Assembly: GCA_017477425.1 (NCBI GenBank)
Contig: JAFUVT010000033.1
Location: 308,619 to 372,618, forward strand
Length of the DNA: 64,000 nt
Source: Bacteroidales bacterium
GTDB lineage: Bacteria; Bacteroidota; Bacteroidia; Bacteroidales; F082
Direction: 5' to 3'
The translations under genes and the position numbers were made by a program. The notes under the pieces were generated by a model. The model saw only the letters and a program-made list of their open reading frames with translations, searched no databases and was not told the DNA's origin. Below are positions 23,932 to 32,311 of this stretch, piece by piece (positions within the stretch are counted from its first letter, which is position 1; each line of letters begins with the position of its first letter).

Positions 23932-25980
23932 ATGATGAAAAAGATGTTTTTTATCGCGTTTGCCACGTTGTTCGCGATGGCAGCGCAAGCGCAGCAGCGT
24001 GCAGTCTTGTTGCACGAATCCTTTGACGGGATGGAGCTTCCCGAAGGTTGGTCCATCGTGGGCGAAGGTGTCGACAATTGGTCGGTCTCGGTCACGGCAA
24101 TGGCGGGTGGTTTCGCCAACGAGATGAAGTTGGATTGGGCGCCCGAGTTTGAGGGCATTTCGCGCCTCGTGTCGCCGCCTGTCAACCTGACGGGCGTCAG
24201 TAGTGTGAATTTCTCCTTCAAGCACTACCTCGACGGTTACGCCGATACGCCCAGCTACCTCGGCATCGCCACCTCCTCTGATGGCGGCAATACGTGGCAT
24301 AACGGCTGGCGACAGGGATATCACCAGACCAACATCTACACGGTGAGCCAGCAAATCCAAACGTCCGATATGGGACAACCGAGCGTGCTTTTCTGCATTT
24401 TTTTCGAAGGCGATACTTACGACATCAACACTTGGTATTTCGATGATATTGAAGCCTTTACGGTGGAGAATTTCGACCTTGGCATTACCAGCATCAGTTT
24501 GCCTTCGGTGGTGCCCGTCGACGCTATGAACATCGGAATGGAGGTGTTCAACTATGGCCTCACGCCAATCACTTCCGTCGAAGCACAATATGTCATCGAT
24601 GCACAAACGCCTGTGGTTGAGACGTTTTCGGTCAACATCGCTTCGATGCAGAAGGGAAATCTGGAATTCGTCACGCCCGTCAATCTGATGCCTGGCAGCT
24701 ACAACCTTACGGTGAAGTTGCGCTTGGTGAACGGAACGACGGACGACAACGTGGCCAACGACGTGACTTCGAAGACCATCGAAACGACTATCGGCTCGGT
24801 GGAGCGCATCGTGATGATTGAGAATTTCTCGTCCACGACCTGCGGCCCGTGTGTGGAGAACAACGAGGCTTTGGAGGAAATTTGCGCCAACCATCCTGGC
24901 GTTTGGACCTACACGAAGTTCTCGACGCTTGGCGACCCGTATTGCATCCAAGAGTGCATCGACCGCGAGAATTACTACAACGTGATTGGCGTGCCTCAGA
25001 CCTATCTCGACGCTGAAAACCAAGGTTTTGAGCCAGTGAAGGAGTCGGCACTTGTCGCCCATCTCGACGATTACGCCTTCGTGGACATCAAAGGCTCGTT
25101 CTATATGGACGGTTCTCATCTTTATATGAAAGCCGACCTGATGCCTTACCGCGATGCCGAGGCCACCGTTTTCATCACGGTGAACGAAAAACAGACGGTG
25201 GGCAACTTGGGCAACAACGGCGAGCACGAGCTTTTCCACGTGATGATGAAGATGCTTCCCGACCCCAACGGCACTCCGCTGACATTTGTCACGGGCGAAG
25301 CGCAACATCTTGAGTTTGACTACGATATGTCGACTACTCACGTTGAGGAGTTGGACGATTTGGAAGTGGCTATCTGGGCGCAGCTCGCAACGAAAGAGGT
25401 CTTGAACAGCCGCTTGGCCTACGAATACACCAATGTGCATCCTTATCCCGTTGGAAACCTCAGTTTGACTGATTTGGGCGATGGTCAGCTCCGAGCCTCG
25501 TGGAATGCCCCGAGCCAAGGCAATCCGACGGGCTACAACGTGTACGTCAACCGTGTGTTGGTGCTTGAAAACACGACGGCATTAAGCCATAGTTTTACAT
25601 CCGCTCCTGGTCGTTACAACGTCGTTGAGGTCGAGGCGGTCTATCCCGATGCAATGACTTCGGTGAAGAGCGTCGCGGGTTTGAATGGCGTTGAAGGCGT
25701 TGATGAAGACGGCCCTTCGACCCCTTCGACAGGCTCAGGGACCGCAGGGACCTTGATGGTCTATCCCAATCCTGCCCACACCCAAGTGCGTATCGAGGCT
25801 GAAAATGCCATCAAGATGGTGAAGGTTTATGATATGCTGGGCAATTTGGTGGAGACCATTTCTTCCAACGGCAACGCGCTGAATGTGAACTTGTCGCGTT
25901 TCAGCAATGGCGTTTATCTTTTCAACGTCGTGGAAAACGACGGGAAGACGAGCTGCCAGCGTGTGGTGGTCACGCATTGA
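23932..25980 (+). CDS. Secreted T9SS cargo protein: jelly-roll, thioredoxin-like, Fn3-like, sorting domain
   Basis: The protein has 682 residues. Signal peptide about 1-21. An N-terminal choice-of-anchor-J/MAM-like domain (about 25-180; LLHESFDGMELPEGW, IATSSDGGNTW, WYFDDIEAFTVENFD) is followed by an Ig-like segment, then an Omp28/thioredoxin-like domain with Cys304 and Cys307 (TTCGPCVENN), a fibronectin-III-like domain (about 510-590) and a T9SS type A domain (about 607-682). It begins 11 bp after the preceding cargo gene and is probably co-transcribed. The linker before the sorting domain contains an in-frame REP-like repeat at 25711-25752 that its paralogue lacks. The enzymatic role, if any, is unknown. 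Confidence 0.87.
   Translation: MMKKMFFIAFATLFAMAAQAQQRAVLLHESFDGMELPEGWSIVGEGVDNWSVSVTAMAGGFANEMKLDWAPEFEGISRLVSPPVNLTGVSSVNFSFKHYLDGYADTPSYLGIATSSDGGNTWHNGWRQGYHQTNIYTVSQQIQTSDMGQPSVLFCIFFEGDTYDINTWYFDDIEAFTVENFDLGITSISLPSVVPVDAMNIGMEVFNYGLTPITSVEAQYVIDAQTPVVETFSVNIASMQKGNLEFVTPVNLMPGSYNLTVKLRLVNGTTDDNVANDVTSKTIETTIGSVERIVMIENFSSTTCGPCVENNEALEEICANHPGVWTYTKFSTLGDPYCIQECIDRENYYNVIGVPQTYLDAENQGFEPVKESALVAHLDDYAFVDIKGSFYMDGSHLYMKADLMPYRDAEATVFITVNEKQTVGNLGNNGEHELFHVMMKMLPDPNGTPLTFVTGEAQHLEFDYDMSTTHVEELDDLEVAIWAQLATKEVLNSRLAYEYTNVHPYPVGNLSLTDLGDGQLRASWNAPSQGNPTGYNVYVNRVLVLENTTALSHSFTSAPGRYNVVEVEAVYPDAMTSVKSVAGLNGVEGVDEDGPSTPSTGSGTAGTLMVYPNPAHTQVRIEAENAIKMVKVYDMLGNLVETISSNGNALNVNLSRFSNGVYLFNVVENDGKTSCQRVVVTH
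25711..25752 (+). repeat. REP-like TTCGACAGGCTCAGGGACC copy inside a coding sequence
   Basis: The core TTCGACAGGCTCAGGGACC, preceded by a partial CCCTTCGACC duplication, lies in frame in the cargo gene and encodes a flexible Ser/Thr/Gly/Pro linker (GPSTPSTGSGTAG) just before the sorting domain. The other copies in the window are intergenic. Confidence 0.8.
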
Positions 25981-26003
25981 GTACCGATTTTTCAAAATGA
26001 TTT

Positions 26004-26044
26004 GAATTCGCCGTTTTGGAGGTTTTTCCAAAACGGCGAATTTC
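26004..26044 (+). terminator. Hairpin terminator after the second cargo gene
   Basis: AATTCGCCGTTTTGGA and TCCAAAACGGCGAATT form a 16-bp perfect stem around a GGTTTT loop, 23 bp after the stop of the 23932-25980 gene. Confidence 0.85.
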
Positions 26045-26074
26045 TATATCACAAGGAATCAGATGGTTAAGATG

Positions 26075-26091
26075 TTTTTTTTTTTTTTTTT
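26075..26091 (+). repeat. Homopolymer tract of 17 T upstream of a cargo gene
   Basis: A run of 17 consecutive T residues lies 91 bp before the ATG at 26182, between the terminator and the next gene. Such tracts are prone to slippage and could alter promoter spacing, but no clear promoter straddles it. A base-calling error in run length is also possible. Confidence 0.7.
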
Positions 26092-26181
26092 GAAAAATTT
26101 CATAGGATGACGTTATTATTTTGAGGATGTTTGCACCTAATAGTATATAAAAACCAAACAAATCGTAAAAACAAGTTTATT

Positions 26182-28203
26182 ATGCGAAGAAAAGTATTCT
26201 TTATTGCGTTTGCCTTGTTGCTCGCAACGGCAGCACAGGCTCAGCAACGCGCGGTTTTGTTGCACGAGACTTTTGACGGTCTCGAAATGCCCGAAGGCTG
26301 GACGCTTTCTGGCCTTGGCCTCAACCAATGGTCGGTGTCGGGCACGGCCTTGTCGGGCGGTTTTGCCAACGAGATGACTTTGACGTGGTCGCCGCAATTC
26401 AACGGCACTTCGCGCCTGGTGACGCCTCCCGTCGACTTGACGGGCGTCGGCAGCGTGATGTTCTCGTTCAAGCATTTCCTCGACAGCTATCACGGCCATT
26501 CCAATCCCATAGGCATCGCCACTTCTTCGGATGGCGGCAACACTTGGAACGAAGTGTGGCGGCAGAATTACGGCGCGACGGGTGCCTATCAGGTGCGCGT
26601 CGAAGTCCAGAACGCCGACATGGGGCAGCCCAGCGTGCTGTTCTGCATCTTTTTCACCGGCGATTCTAGCAAGATCAACAACTGGTATTTCGATGATGTC
26701 GAAGTGTATACCGTTGAGAATTTCGATCTGGGCATCACCAGCCTCACTCTTCCGGCTTTGATTCCCATTGACGCGAAGAAGGTGGGAATGAAGGTGTTCA
26801 ACTACGGCCAAACGCCCATCACTTCCATCGAAGCCCAATATGAAATTGCGGGTCAGATGCCTGTGACAGAGACGTTTGCCGTGAATATCGCCAGCGAAGA
26901 AACCGAGACGTTGGAATTTGCCAAGCCGGCCGTCGTGGAGCCAGGCAACCACGACGTGACTGTGCGCCTGCTTTCGGTGAATGGCGGAAATGACCAGTTT
27001 TCGGGCAACGATATGTTGACCAAAACCGTCACCTTCGCCATCGGTTCGGCCGAGCGTAAGGCGATGATTGAGAATTTCTCGTCGTCGACGTGCGGCCCGT
27101 GCGTCGAGACCAATATCCATTTGCAGGAACTTTGCGCCCGCTATCCCGATATGTGGACCTTCTCCAAGTTCTCCACCATCGGCGACGCCTATTACAACCA
27201 GGACTGCTCGGCGCGTTCCAACTATTATCACATCGTGGCCGTCCCGCAGCATTACCTCGACGGCGAGAACCGTGGCTACGATCCCATTGCCGATTCGATC
27301 TTTTTGGAGCATTGCAATCGTTACGCCTATATGGACATCCGTGGCTCGTTTGTCATCGACGGCACCACCATCACGGTGAAGGCCGACATTATGCCTTACA
27401 TCGATGAAGAGGCCACGGTTTACATCACGGTGAACGAGAAAATGACCACGGGCAATGTGGGTTACAATGGCGAACGTGAGTTCTATCACGTCGTGATGAA
27501 GTCGCTCCCCAGCTCGAATGGCACACCGTTGACTTTTACGGCAGGCGAGAACCAATACCTTGAATATGAGTTCAATCTGTCAAGCACACACGTCGAAGAA
27601 TACGATGATCTGGAAGTGGCCATTTGGGTGCAGAAGAACACGAAAGAAATCTTGAACAGCCGCTATGCCTACGAGTATTCCGAGGTGCATCCTTATCCCG
27701 TCGAGAATCTCGTATTGTTCGAGGAAGCACGCGACAGAATGTTGAGAGCCTCTTGGGATGCTCCGAGTCAGGGCAGCCCGTTGGGATACAACGTGTATGT
27801 CAATGGCGAGTTGGCTTTGGAAAACACGACGGAATTGACGTATGCTTTCCCTGCCGAAGCCGACAAATACAATGTCGTTGAGGTGCAAGCCGTCTATCCC
27901 GATGGCCTGACTTCGGTGAAACGGGTTGCAGGTCTGATGAACTACGATGCCGTGACGGAGCAAGAGGCCTATTCGTGCAGGGTGTATCCCAATCCCGCCA
28001 ATACCCAGGTGCGCATCGAAGCCGAAAGCGACATCAATGTCGTGAAGGTTTACGATGTGTTAGGCAACCTTGTGCAGACCTTCTCTGCCAATGGCAACGC
28101 GCTGAATGTGAGCCTTTCGCGTTTCAGCAATGGTGTTTATCTTTTCAACGTCATGGAAAGCAACGGCAAGGTAAGCTGCCAACGCGTCGTGGTGACGCAT
28201 TGA
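26182..28203 (+). CDS. Secreted T9SS cargo protein, paralogue of the preceding gene
   Basis: The protein has 673 residues; the ATG at 26182 begins a signal peptide (MRRKVFFIAFALLLATAAQA). The domain order matches the preceding cargo protein: a jelly-roll domain with LLHETFDGLEMPEGW and WYFDDVEVYTVENFD, an Ig-like segment, a thioredoxin-like domain with Cys304 and Cys307 (STCGPCVETN), an Fn3-like domain and a T9SS type A domain (CRVYPNPANTQVRIE, then FSNGVYLFNVME). Similarity runs over the full length, so this is a tandem duplicate. The linker before the sorting domain is short and lacks the REP-like insertion. It has its own leader, separated from the neighbour by a terminator and a 17-T run. 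Confidence 0.87.
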   Translation: MRRKVFFIAFALLLATAAQAQQRAVLLHETFDGLEMPEGWTLSGLGLNQWSVSGTALSGGFANEMTLTWSPQFNGTSRLVTPPVDLTGVGSVMFSFKHFLDSYHGHSNPIGIATSSDGGNTWNEVWRQNYGATGAYQVRVEVQNADMGQPSVLFCIFFTGDSSKINNWYFDDVEVYTVENFDLGITSLTLPALIPIDAKKVGMKVFNYGQTPITSIEAQYEIAGQMPVTETFAVNIASEETETLEFAKPAVVEPGNHDVTVRLLSVNGGNDQFSGNDMLTKTVTFAIGSAERKAMIENFSSSTCGPCVETNIHLQELCARYPDMWTFSKFSTIGDAYYNQDCSARSNYYHIVAVPQHYLDGENRGYDPIADSIFLEHCNRYAYMDIRGSFVIDGTTITVKADIMPYIDEEATVYITVNEKMTTGNVGYNGEREFYHVVMKSLPSSNGTPLTFTAGENQYLEYEFNLSSTHVEEYDDLEVAIWVQKNTKEILNSRYAYEYSEVHPYPVENLVLFEEARDRMLRASWDAPSQGSPLGYNVYVNGELALENTTELTYAFPAEADKYNVVEVQAVYPDGLTSVKRVAGLMNYDAVTEQEAYSCRVYPNPANTQVRIEAESDINVVKVYDVLGNLVQTFSANGNALNVSLSRFSNGVYLFNVMESNGKVSCQRVVVTH

Positions 28204-28223
28204 GAATGACGCCAAATCGTTTG

Positions 28224-28260
28224 AAAAAATCTCCGTTTCGACTTTGAAGCGGAGATTTTT
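28224..28260 (+). terminator. Hairpin terminator between cargo gene and sialidase
   Basis: AAAAATCTCCGTTTC pairs with GAAGCGGAGATTTTT (one wobble or mismatch) around GACTTT, with a T-rich end, 20 bp after the cargo stop. The next -7 box starts one base later, so terminator and promoter practically touch. Confidence 0.8.
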
Positions 28261-28261
28261 C

Positions 28262-28269
28262 TATTTTTG
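28262..28269 (+). promoter_or_regulatory. -7 box for the sialidase gene
   Basis: TATTTTTG is a full match to TAnnTTTG, 21 bp before the chosen start ATG. The -33 region would lie in the terminator hairpin; a TTTG occurs at 28243-28246 with shorter than usual spacing. Confidence 0.6.
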
Positions 28270-28290
28270 CGCTATGAAAATGAAAAAACT

Positions 28291-29451
28291 ATGAAACGGA
28301 TTTACCTTTTATTGATGGCTTTTGCGTTGGGCGCGACTTGCGTTTCCTGCGACAATGGCAATGCGAAACCGCAGCAAAATGAACCTGCAACCGACACCCT
28401 CATCACGCGCACGGTGCTTTATCGCCCGGGCGACTACAACTCGACGAACTACCGCATTCCGACCATCATCACGGCCAAGGACGGCTCGCTGGTGGTGGCC
28501 ACCGACAAGCGGAAATACAACGACTCCGACCTGCCTGAGGACATCGACATCCTTATCAATAGAAGCACTGATGGCGGTCGCACCTGGAGCGAACCCTACA
28601 CGCTGGCCGAAGGCCAAGGGGTGGGGCAGGGCTTCGGCGACTGCGCCTTGGTGCGCACCCACGACGAAGGCGGCCTCTTGGCGGCTTTCGTGGGCGGCTG
28701 TGGCTTTTGGCAAGGCCGATCAGAGAACCCGCTGCGCACCTACATCGCGCGGAGCTTCGACAACGGCCAGACCTGGACGGATCCGAAAGACATCACTGAC
28801 GAACTTTATGGCGCCAACTGCAAAAATGAGGTGAGCCGCACATGGTGGTCTGCGTTCTTCGCCTCGGGCAACGGCCTGCTGACCTCGAAGGGGCGCATTA
28901 TGTTTGTGCTCGCCGTGCGCGATACGGAGGAATGGGCGGCCTGCAACTATGTGGTCTATTCCGACGACAACGGCGAGACCTGGCAGATTTCGGGGCGTGC
29001 CTCGCAACGCGGCGACGAGGCCAAAGTAGTGGAGTTGGCCGATGGCCGCATCCTGATGAGCATCCGCCACGAAGGCGAGCGGTGGTACAATATCTCCGAA
29101 GACGGCGGCGTCACATGGCAGCCTGAAACCTCCGCTTGGCCCGACCTTGTGGCCACGGCCTGCAATGGCGACATTATTCGCTATTCCACTGAAAACAAGG
29201 GCGGAAAGAACGTGTTGCTCCATTCCTTGCCTTGTGCCGAGGGCCGCAAAAACGTGACGGTTTATGTCAGTTACGATGAAGGCCAGACCTGGCCCGTGAG
29301 CAAGTGCATCGTGCCTTACGATGGCGCCTATTCCTCGCTCTGCATCCTGTCCGACCGCAGCATCGGCTTCTATGTGGAGGAATCCGACGGCGACACATTG
29401 GGCTATTCTATGGTGTTTTATAATTTCGGTTTGGGATGGTTAGAGAAATAA
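28291..29451 (+). CDS. Exo-alpha-sialidase-like lipoprotein (GH33 type)
   Basis: The protein has 386 residues. The N-terminus is hydrophobic and ends in Cys20 followed by Asp-Asn (CVSCDN), a probable lipoprotein signal with the acidic residues linked to surface export in Bacteroidota. The six-bladed sialidase fold is shown by five Asp-boxes: STDGGRTW (92-99), SFDNGQTW (155-162), SDDNGETW (224-231), SEDGGVTW (269-276), SYDEGQTW (327-334). The YRIP motif at 54-57 gives the first Arg of the triad; Arg259 and Arg319 are candidates for the other two, and Tyr347 in GAYSSL fits the nucleophile. It should release terminal sialic acid from glycans. No sialate transport or catabolism genes are nearby. 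An upstream ATG at 28274 only opens a 6-codon ORF. Confidence 0.88.
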   Translation: MKRIYLLLMAFALGATCVSCDNGNAKPQQNEPATDTLITRTVLYRPGDYNSTNYRIPTIITAKDGSLVVATDKRKYNDSDLPEDIDILINRSTDGGRTWSEPYTLAEGQGVGQGFGDCALVRTHDEGGLLAAFVGGCGFWQGRSENPLRTYIARSFDNGQTWTDPKDITDELYGANCKNEVSRTWWSAFFASGNGLLTSKGRIMFVLAVRDTEEWAACNYVVYSDDNGETWQISGRASQRGDEAKVVELADGRILMSIRHEGERWYNISEDGGVTWQPETSAWPDLVATACNGDIIRYSTENKGGKNVLLHSLPCAEGRKNVTVYVSYDEGQTWPVSKCIVPYDGAYSSLCILSDRSIGFYVEESDGDTLGYSMVFYNFGLGWLEK

Positions 29452-29474
29452 ATCTCCTGCGTGAGATATTTCCG

Positions 29475-29482
29475 TACCTTTG
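29475..29482 (+). promoter_or_regulatory. -7 box before the thioesterase gene
   Basis: TACCTTTG matches TAnnTTTG and lies 24 bp before the ATG at 29507. No good -33 element is visible. Confidence 0.6.
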
Positions 29483-29506
29483 CAGCCAAATTGAATCTTC
29501 ATCGCT

Positions 29507-29905
29507 ATGCATACCTACAAACACGAAGTGAAGTATTACGAATGTGACCGCATGGGCATCACGCATCACTCCAATTATGTCCGTTTCATGGAGGAGGCTC
29601 GCGTCGACTACCTCGACCAGCTGGGCTACGGCTTCGACAGGATTGAGGCCGAAGGCGTGGTCTCGCCCGTGGTGGCTATCCAATGCAATTACAAGAGTCC
29701 GACAACGTTTAAAGATATTATTGACATTGAAGTCGTTATCAGCAAACTTAGCGAGCTGAAATTCGAGTTTACCTACACGATGCGCGTGGGCGAGAGGCTG
29801 GTTTGCGTCGGCCAGAGCACGCATTGCTTCACCGAGAATGGTCGCCCCGTGGCCATCTCGAAACGCCTTCCAGGGCTGTATCAGGCAATCAAGGAAAGAG
29901 AATAA
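29507..29905 (+). CDS. Acyl-CoA thioesterase, YbgC/FadM-like hotdog protein
   Basis: The protein has 132 residues, a single 4HBT hotdog domain. The motif YYECDRMGITHHSNYVRFME places the catalytic Asp14 and the family His/Asn; the rest (VAIQCNYKSPTTFKDII, then VGQSTHCFTENGRPV) follows the YbgC pattern. Such enzymes hydrolyse short or medium acyl-CoA, or in some bacteria aromatic or acyl-ACP thioesters. It is 12 bp upstream of the methyltransferase gene and probably shares its transcript. The exact substrate is not predictable from sequence. Confidence 0.9.
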   Translation: MHTYKHEVKYYECDRMGITHHSNYVRFMEEARVDYLDQLGYGFDRIEAEGVVSPVVAIQCNYKSPTTFKDIIDIEVVISKLSELKFEFTYTMRVGERLVCVGQSTHCFTENGRPVAISKRLPGLYQAIKERE

Positions 29906-29917
29906 AGGTCGAAAAAG

Positions 29918-31081
29918 ATGGCAGAAAACATTGAAAAATTCCTGAACCGTGTGGCCGAGGTCGCCGAGCAAAGCACTCTCGTGAAGATGACGCTGAGCAA
30001 GCCTGCCAACAAACACGACGACTTGCGCAACATCTATGTGAAGCCCGTCCTGATCAAGGGAAAACGCCTCTTCGCTTTCACCTACCATTACGAGCGTCGC
30101 GATGAGGTGAAGAACTACGATGCCGCACAAATGCTTGAAATACTGCGCGAAATGCTTCCCGAGCGCTTCCTTAATGCCGTGCTTTTCACGGTCAGTGAGG
30201 ATGTCACTTTGTTGGTTTCCAGCAAGGGCAAGGCCACCATCCAAACCAAGAAAGTGCAGGAAAGCCGCGCGCAGAACCTCGACCACGACAAGCAGAAAAA
30301 CCGCCTCCTCAATCCGGCTAACCCGTGGTGGTATCAACTCGGTTTGACCACGCGCGAGGGGAAAATCACGGCGGACATGCAGCACAAGTTCAAGCAGATT
30401 TACAAGTACGCTGAAATCGTGGAAAGCCTCGTCAAGCCAATGAAGTTCGATGACACGGTGCACATCGCCGACATGGGGGCAGGGAAGGGGTATCTCACTT
30501 TTGCCCTCCACGAGTTGTTGACGCAACGCCTCAACCTCGATGTCGACATCAAAGGCGTGGAAATACGCTCCGACTTGGTGCTGAAAATCAACGAAATCAT
30601 CCAATCTGACCATTTGAAAGGCTTGGAGTTTGTGGAGAGCAGTATCGAGGCCTATCATCCCGAAAAATTAGACGTGCTGATTGCCCTTCACGCCTGCAAC
30701 ACCGCCACCGCCATTGCTTCGGGCATCAAGGCGGGTGCCGACCTGATTGTGTGCGCCCCGTGCTGCCACAAGCAAATCCGTCAGGAGATGGAACGTTCGG
30801 GCCGCTTCGACGCCATCACGCGCTACGGCATTTTCCTCGAACGTCAGGCCGTGATGATCACCGACACCATTCGCGCCCTGATTCTGGAGTATTTCGGCTA
30901 CAAGACCCAAGTGATGGAGTTCATCGAGATGGAACACACGCCGAAGAATGTGCTCCTCGTGGGTAGGAAAACATCGAAAAACGCGAAAGACCCGAAAATC
31001 CTGCAACAGATTGAGGATTTGAAGGCCCAGTATGGCATTGAGAAGCATTATCTTGAGACGGCTTTGGGCTTAAAGTTGTAA
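29918..31081 (+). CDS. SAM-dependent methyltransferase, Methyltransf_32-like
   Basis: The protein has 387 residues. The N-terminal 170 residues are a lysine-rich domain without a clear match; the C-terminal half is a class I methyltransferase with motif I ADMGAGKGYLTF (about 184-195), the acidic strand GVEIRSD, then IALHACNTATA and CAPCCHKQ. The last two motifs are typical of the PF13679 family, whose members include RNA-modifying enzymes in eukaryotes. The target here is unknown, though the lysine- and arginine-rich N-terminal domain would suit RNA binding. It follows the thioesterase gene by 12 bp. Confidence 0.85.
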   Translation: MAENIEKFLNRVAEVAEQSTLVKMTLSKPANKHDDLRNIYVKPVLIKGKRLFAFTYHYERRDEVKNYDAAQMLEILREMLPERFLNAVLFTVSEDVTLLVSSKGKATIQTKKVQESRAQNLDHDKQKNRLLNPANPWWYQLGLTTREGKITADMQHKFKQIYKYAEIVESLVKPMKFDDTVHIADMGAGKGYLTFALHELLTQRLNLDVDIKGVEIRSDLVLKINEIIQSDHLKGLEFVESSIEAYHPEKLDVLIALHACNTATAIASGIKAGADLIVCAPCCHKQIRQEMERSGRFDAITRYGIFLERQAVMITDTIRALILEYFGYKTQVMEFIEMEHTPKNVLLVGRKTSKNAKDPKILQQIEDLKAQYGIEKHYLETALGLKL

Positions 31082-31176
31082 ATTTCTCCGAAAAACCTTC
31101 GCGCATTCAGAAATATTTCGTAATTTCGTGGACTTTTTGGAAACAACAGAATTTAATCATCTAAAAAATAAGAATT

Positions 31177-32202
31177 ATGCAAAACATCGATTGGGCCAAT
31201 TTATCATTTGGCTATTATCCAACGAATTACAATGTCCGCTGCTATTATCGTAACGGCGAATGGGGCGAACTCGAAGTGAGCTCCGAAACCACCATCAACA
31301 TCCACATGGCCGCCACCTGCCTGCACTATGGTCAGGAGGCTTTCGAAGGCCTGAAGGCTTTCCGTGGCAAGGACGGCAAGGTGCGCATCTTCCGCCTCGA
31401 CGAGAACGGCAAGCGTTTGCAAAGCTCTTGCGACGGCATCATGATGGCCAAGCTCCCCATGGAGAAGTTCGAGGAAGCCATCATCAAGGTGGTGAAACTC
31501 AACTCTGATTTCATTCCTCCGTATGAGACGGGCGCTTCGCTCTACATCCGTCCGCTGCTCATCGGTATGGGCGCCCAAGTGGGTGTGAAGCCTGCCACCG
31601 AGTACCTCTTTGTCGTCTTCGTGACGCCCGTCGGTCCTTACTTCAAGGGCGGCTTCATGGCCAACCCCTACGTCATCACTCGCAAGTACGACCGTTCGGC
31701 CCCGCTCGGCACGGGTATCTACAAGGTGGGTGGCAACTATGCCGCTTCCATGCGTGCCCACGTTGAGGCTTGCCACGGCGGTGAATACGCCTGTGAGTTC
31801 TACCTCGACGCCAAGGAGAAGAAGTTCATCGACGAAGCTGGCGCTGCCAACTTCTTCGGTATCAAGAACGACACCTACATCACGCCTCAGAGCACTTCGA
31901 TTCTGCCTTCCATCACCAACAAGAGCCTCATCCAAATCGCTGAGAGCCTGGGTATGAAGGTGGAGCGTCGCCCGATTGCCGAAGAGGAACTGGCCACCTT
32001 CGAAGAAGCTGGCGCTTGCGGCACCGCTGCCGTCATCAGCCCCATCTCGCGCATCGACGACCCCGAAACGGGCAAGTCGTACACGTTTGGCGACGGCAAA
32101 CCCGGCAAGTGGAGCGAGAAGCTCTACAACAAGCTCCGTGGCATCCAATACGGCACCGAGCCCGACGAATTCGGTTGGATTACCGTGGTTGAAGGTATCT
32201 AA
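31177..32202 (+). CDS. ilvE: Branched-chain amino acid aminotransferase
   Basis: The protein has 341 residues, a class IV PLP aminotransferase that interconverts Leu, Ile and Val with their 2-oxo acids. The PLP lysine is Lys183 in IYKVGGNYAAS; EAGAANFFGIK and the C-terminal GTAAVISPIS loop bind the cofactor. The length and the motif HYGQEAFEGLKAF identify the BCAT type II clade. It is a single gene with its own leader, and is closed by a strong terminator at 32224-32257. The nearby box TAATTTCG at 31119-31126 is one base off the -7 consensus. Confidence 0.95.
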   Translation: MQNIDWANLSFGYYPTNYNVRCYYRNGEWGELEVSSETTINIHMAATCLHYGQEAFEGLKAFRGKDGKVRIFRLDENGKRLQSSCDGIMMAKLPMEKFEEAIIKVVKLNSDFIPPYETGASLYIRPLLIGMGAQVGVKPATEYLFVVFVTPVGPYFKGGFMANPYVITRKYDRSAPLGTGIYKVGGNYAASMRAHVEACHGGEYACEFYLDAKEKKFIDEAGAANFFGIKNDTYITPQSTSILPSITNKSLIQIAESLGMKVERRPIAEEELATFEEAGACGTAAVISPISRIDDPETGKSYTFGDGKPGKWSEKLYNKLRGIQYGTEPDEFGWITVVEGI

Positions 32203-32223
32203 ACGGAAATTTTTCCGAAACGA

Positions 32224-32257
32224 CAAAAAAATGCGTCACAAAGTGGCGCATTTTTTT
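32224..32257 (+). terminator. Terminator of ilvE
   Basis: AAAAATGCGTCAC pairs with GTGGCGCATTTTTT around AAA, ending in a T-run, 22 bp after the ilvE stop. Confidence 0.85.
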
Positions 32258-32267
32258 GATTAATGTG

Positions 32268-32275
32268 TATTTTTG
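32268..32275 (+). promoter_or_regulatory. -7 box for the 32312 cargo gene
   Basis: TATTTTTG is a full match to TAnnTTTG, 36 bp before the ATG at 32312 and directly after the ilvE terminator. Confidence 0.6.
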
Positions 32276-32311
32276 TGGCGGAAAAACAATCAACAATTAA
32301 ATCATTGCACT

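Noticed and set aside
23921..23932. Frameshift or fusion between the first two cargo genes
   Set aside because: The first has a full sorting domain and stop; the second has its own signal peptide, so they are separate genes.
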